Source of the DNA: a virus | Length of the DNA: 64,000 bases | IMG/VR virus record: IMGVR_UViG_3300023174_000052 | Span: 1 to 64,000 of that record | Direction: 5' to 3' (one strand) | Part shown: piece after piece, positions 63,901 through 64,000 of the stretch | How the letters are laid out: each line of letters starts with the position of its first letter | Position numbering within the stretch: position 1 is the first letter of the stretch | Translations under genes and position numbers: made by a program | The notes under the pieces: generated by a model | Database searches by the model: none | What the model was told of the DNA's origin: nothing | What the model saw: only the letters and a program-made list of their open reading frames with translations

Positions 63901-64000
63901 GAAGATTTAATCGTATTGCCAGTTACTTTAATATCGCCAGCGAGCGTTGTAAGTTTGTTACCGTCGCCAGACATCGTGATGACAATGTCACCGTTTCCGT
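60963..64000 (-). CDS. tail-fibre-like structural protein C (runs off the window)
   Basis: At least 1011 residues; the frame is open to the right edge, so the true start lies outside. It consists of repeats around GDLQVSGNDIKSSTGAVAIQ, LTGSSVTVSGNEIISGTL, SDGTVTITMSGRDVIVAGD and QIGGNITGSN, a regular strand-turn pattern of a trimeric fibre. DNA near 62776-62870 and 63680-63785 is very similar, showing repeats about 900 bases apart. The C-terminal domain (QYMAGTWSDAGISLADSSAE, IRMYLNGQLLVSKSFDATDY, DVDDTISAITPLSVAS) is shared with fibre B. It ends two bases before the next gene's ATG. Confidence 0.8.
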   Translation of the reverse strand, partial: GNGDIVITMSGDGNKLTTLAGDIKVTGNTIKSSTADALELLGADVEVKGDLQVTGNDIKASDGTATITMSARDVTIAGDLQVSGNDIKSSTGAVAIQLTGSSVTVSGNEIISGTLTAIGVISGSSRLLVGSHISGSGDIKISGMIDADNAKIGGGFGSSGVTIYNDGAINADGGIFSMQSVSANGGFGNGGTEIGRQLRLGAERGLATPYSILVGDYNTSTKYFEVTAAGAISGSGGLQIGGNITGSNMMLYGDLALNGGDITTTQTTATVFNANATSVNIAGGATSGVNIGNAASDVVVAGDLKIAGNDIKASDGSVTITMSGRDVIVAGDVAVNGGDVITSQTTATLFNTVATTVNMAGAATAVSIGASTGLVTLAGDLQVAGNDIQSSTGAVAIQLTGSSITVSGNEIVSGTLTTLGIISGSSDLQIGGNITGSNALFYNDVAINGGDITTTQASFNFVTASTAVVIGNNAGTVTVAGDLIVSGNDIKDSASVTRITFDDGVPVYSTQNLTFAIDGDTQTYSGDQGTITFPASWITEVITLASTSTQRSFVLPSVLSSLSNALVAVTSWDNQTYSGGSTITVAPGVSGTITISDANGGSFTNGSITVTAYAPTLTASLKVAADLRVMGNDIRDSNNDTVITLSGDGQKRTILAGDLELDGNKIRASDGLTTITLSNRNVITSGSVNISGSTMAFVGSGANADASVDLLTGGILTLRGGNLTGSYGSVAVRMSGSTLEFSDQYMAGTWSDAGISLADSSAEWQSYVNTFGQRSIISAISAGASGFGDGLHLYKVASPVTGPVTINGSSLTRPGGTTFTNSFLATPGSSRNENIRMYLNGQLLVSKSFDATDYDYDVAWDGSTITFKFNFDVDDTISAITPLSVASTDNYIATIGYDLCATVNGKPASSEVVFKLIMPRTAMFNGGYAYVDIAATSQVVLKIQKGVYSAGSITYSDIGTITYAAGAASGTVAWTGGSQNVSRGDVLRVVAPSSVDATFSSPAFTLIGLES

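Noticed and set aside
60963-64000. CRISPR-like regular repeats
   Set aside because: The repeats are in-frame protein repeats of about 900 bases and shorter strand units, without constant direct repeats and unique spacers.

Overview
The window looks like one end-to-end stretch of a large (probably jumbo) tailed-phage genome. It has dense, short, overlapping genes, its own sigma factor, nucleotide-metabolism enzymes, a DnaE-type replicase, a chaperonin and more than 20 kb of fibre/adhesin genes. No integrase, tRNA, rRNA, transposase or CRISPR array was seen. The host is not identifiable from the sequence. Shine-Dalgarno sites are classical (GGAGG, AAGGAGGTGAT), so the host is a bacterium with an ordinary anti-SD. 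The fibre genes resemble those of marine T4-like myoviruses, but the DnaE polymerase points to a different large-phage lineage. No gene-free stretch exceeds 300 bases.

Layout. (1) 1-11.7 kb, plus strand: about 47 tiny genes, some 39 of which look like paralogues of one small SH3/KOW-like barrel. They fall in two motif classes, PGQLRxW and KPGDLVxV, and most are translationally coupled through ATGA, GTGA or TTGA overlaps. The stretch is interrupted by one minus-strand virion-like gene (585-983). It ends with a Val-Ala-Pro membrane-anchored peptide and a membrane protein carrying an HExxH motif. (2) 11.7-17.5 kb, mostly minus: a GNAT-like protein, a HAD phosphatase, a Dps-like ferritin (plus strand), small hypotheticals and a sigma-70 factor without region 4.2. 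(3) 17.5-28.1 kb, minus: GroEL, a 5'-3' exonuclease, then a long run of uncharacterised, probably morphogenetic genes that includes a spanin-like pair and a protein with the full Fe/Mn superoxide dismutase signature. (4) 28.1-36.3 kb, minus: dCMP deaminase, DHH phosphoesterase, thymidine kinase, sugar epimerase, dCMP-hydroxymethylase-like thymidylate synthase homologue, a divergent second TS-like protein, NodU/TobZ-type carbamoyltransferase, ATP-grasp/HAD fusion and a dNMP-kinase-like protein. I read the hydroxymethylase-to-kinase part as a cytosine hypermodification cassette (5-hydroxymethyl-, then 5-carbamoyloxymethylcytosine). (5) 36.4-42.6 kb, minus: DNA polymerase III alpha, two more barrel genes, a J-domain protein and a coiled-coil protein. 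(6) 42.6 kb to the right edge, minus: six large fibre/adhesin genes plus small companions, the last running off the window.

Regulation. A two-part motif, GTCTGTGTT - 15/16 bases - TGTTATATT, recurs in intergenic positions before barrel clusters, before the modification operon and before dnaE. I propose it as a phage promoter class. A different element, TTGTAAAA, precedes three virion genes and may mark a late class. Strong hairpin terminators lie at 14516-14560, 15604-15629 and 42598-42627.

The strongest candidates for something undescribed are the barrel array, the promoter motif that ties it to the replication and modification genes, the cytosine-carbamoylation cassette with its second TS-like protein and ATP-grasp/HAD fusion, and the possibly split sigma factor. 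All functions here are read from sequence patterns by eye. No database search or structure prediction was run.
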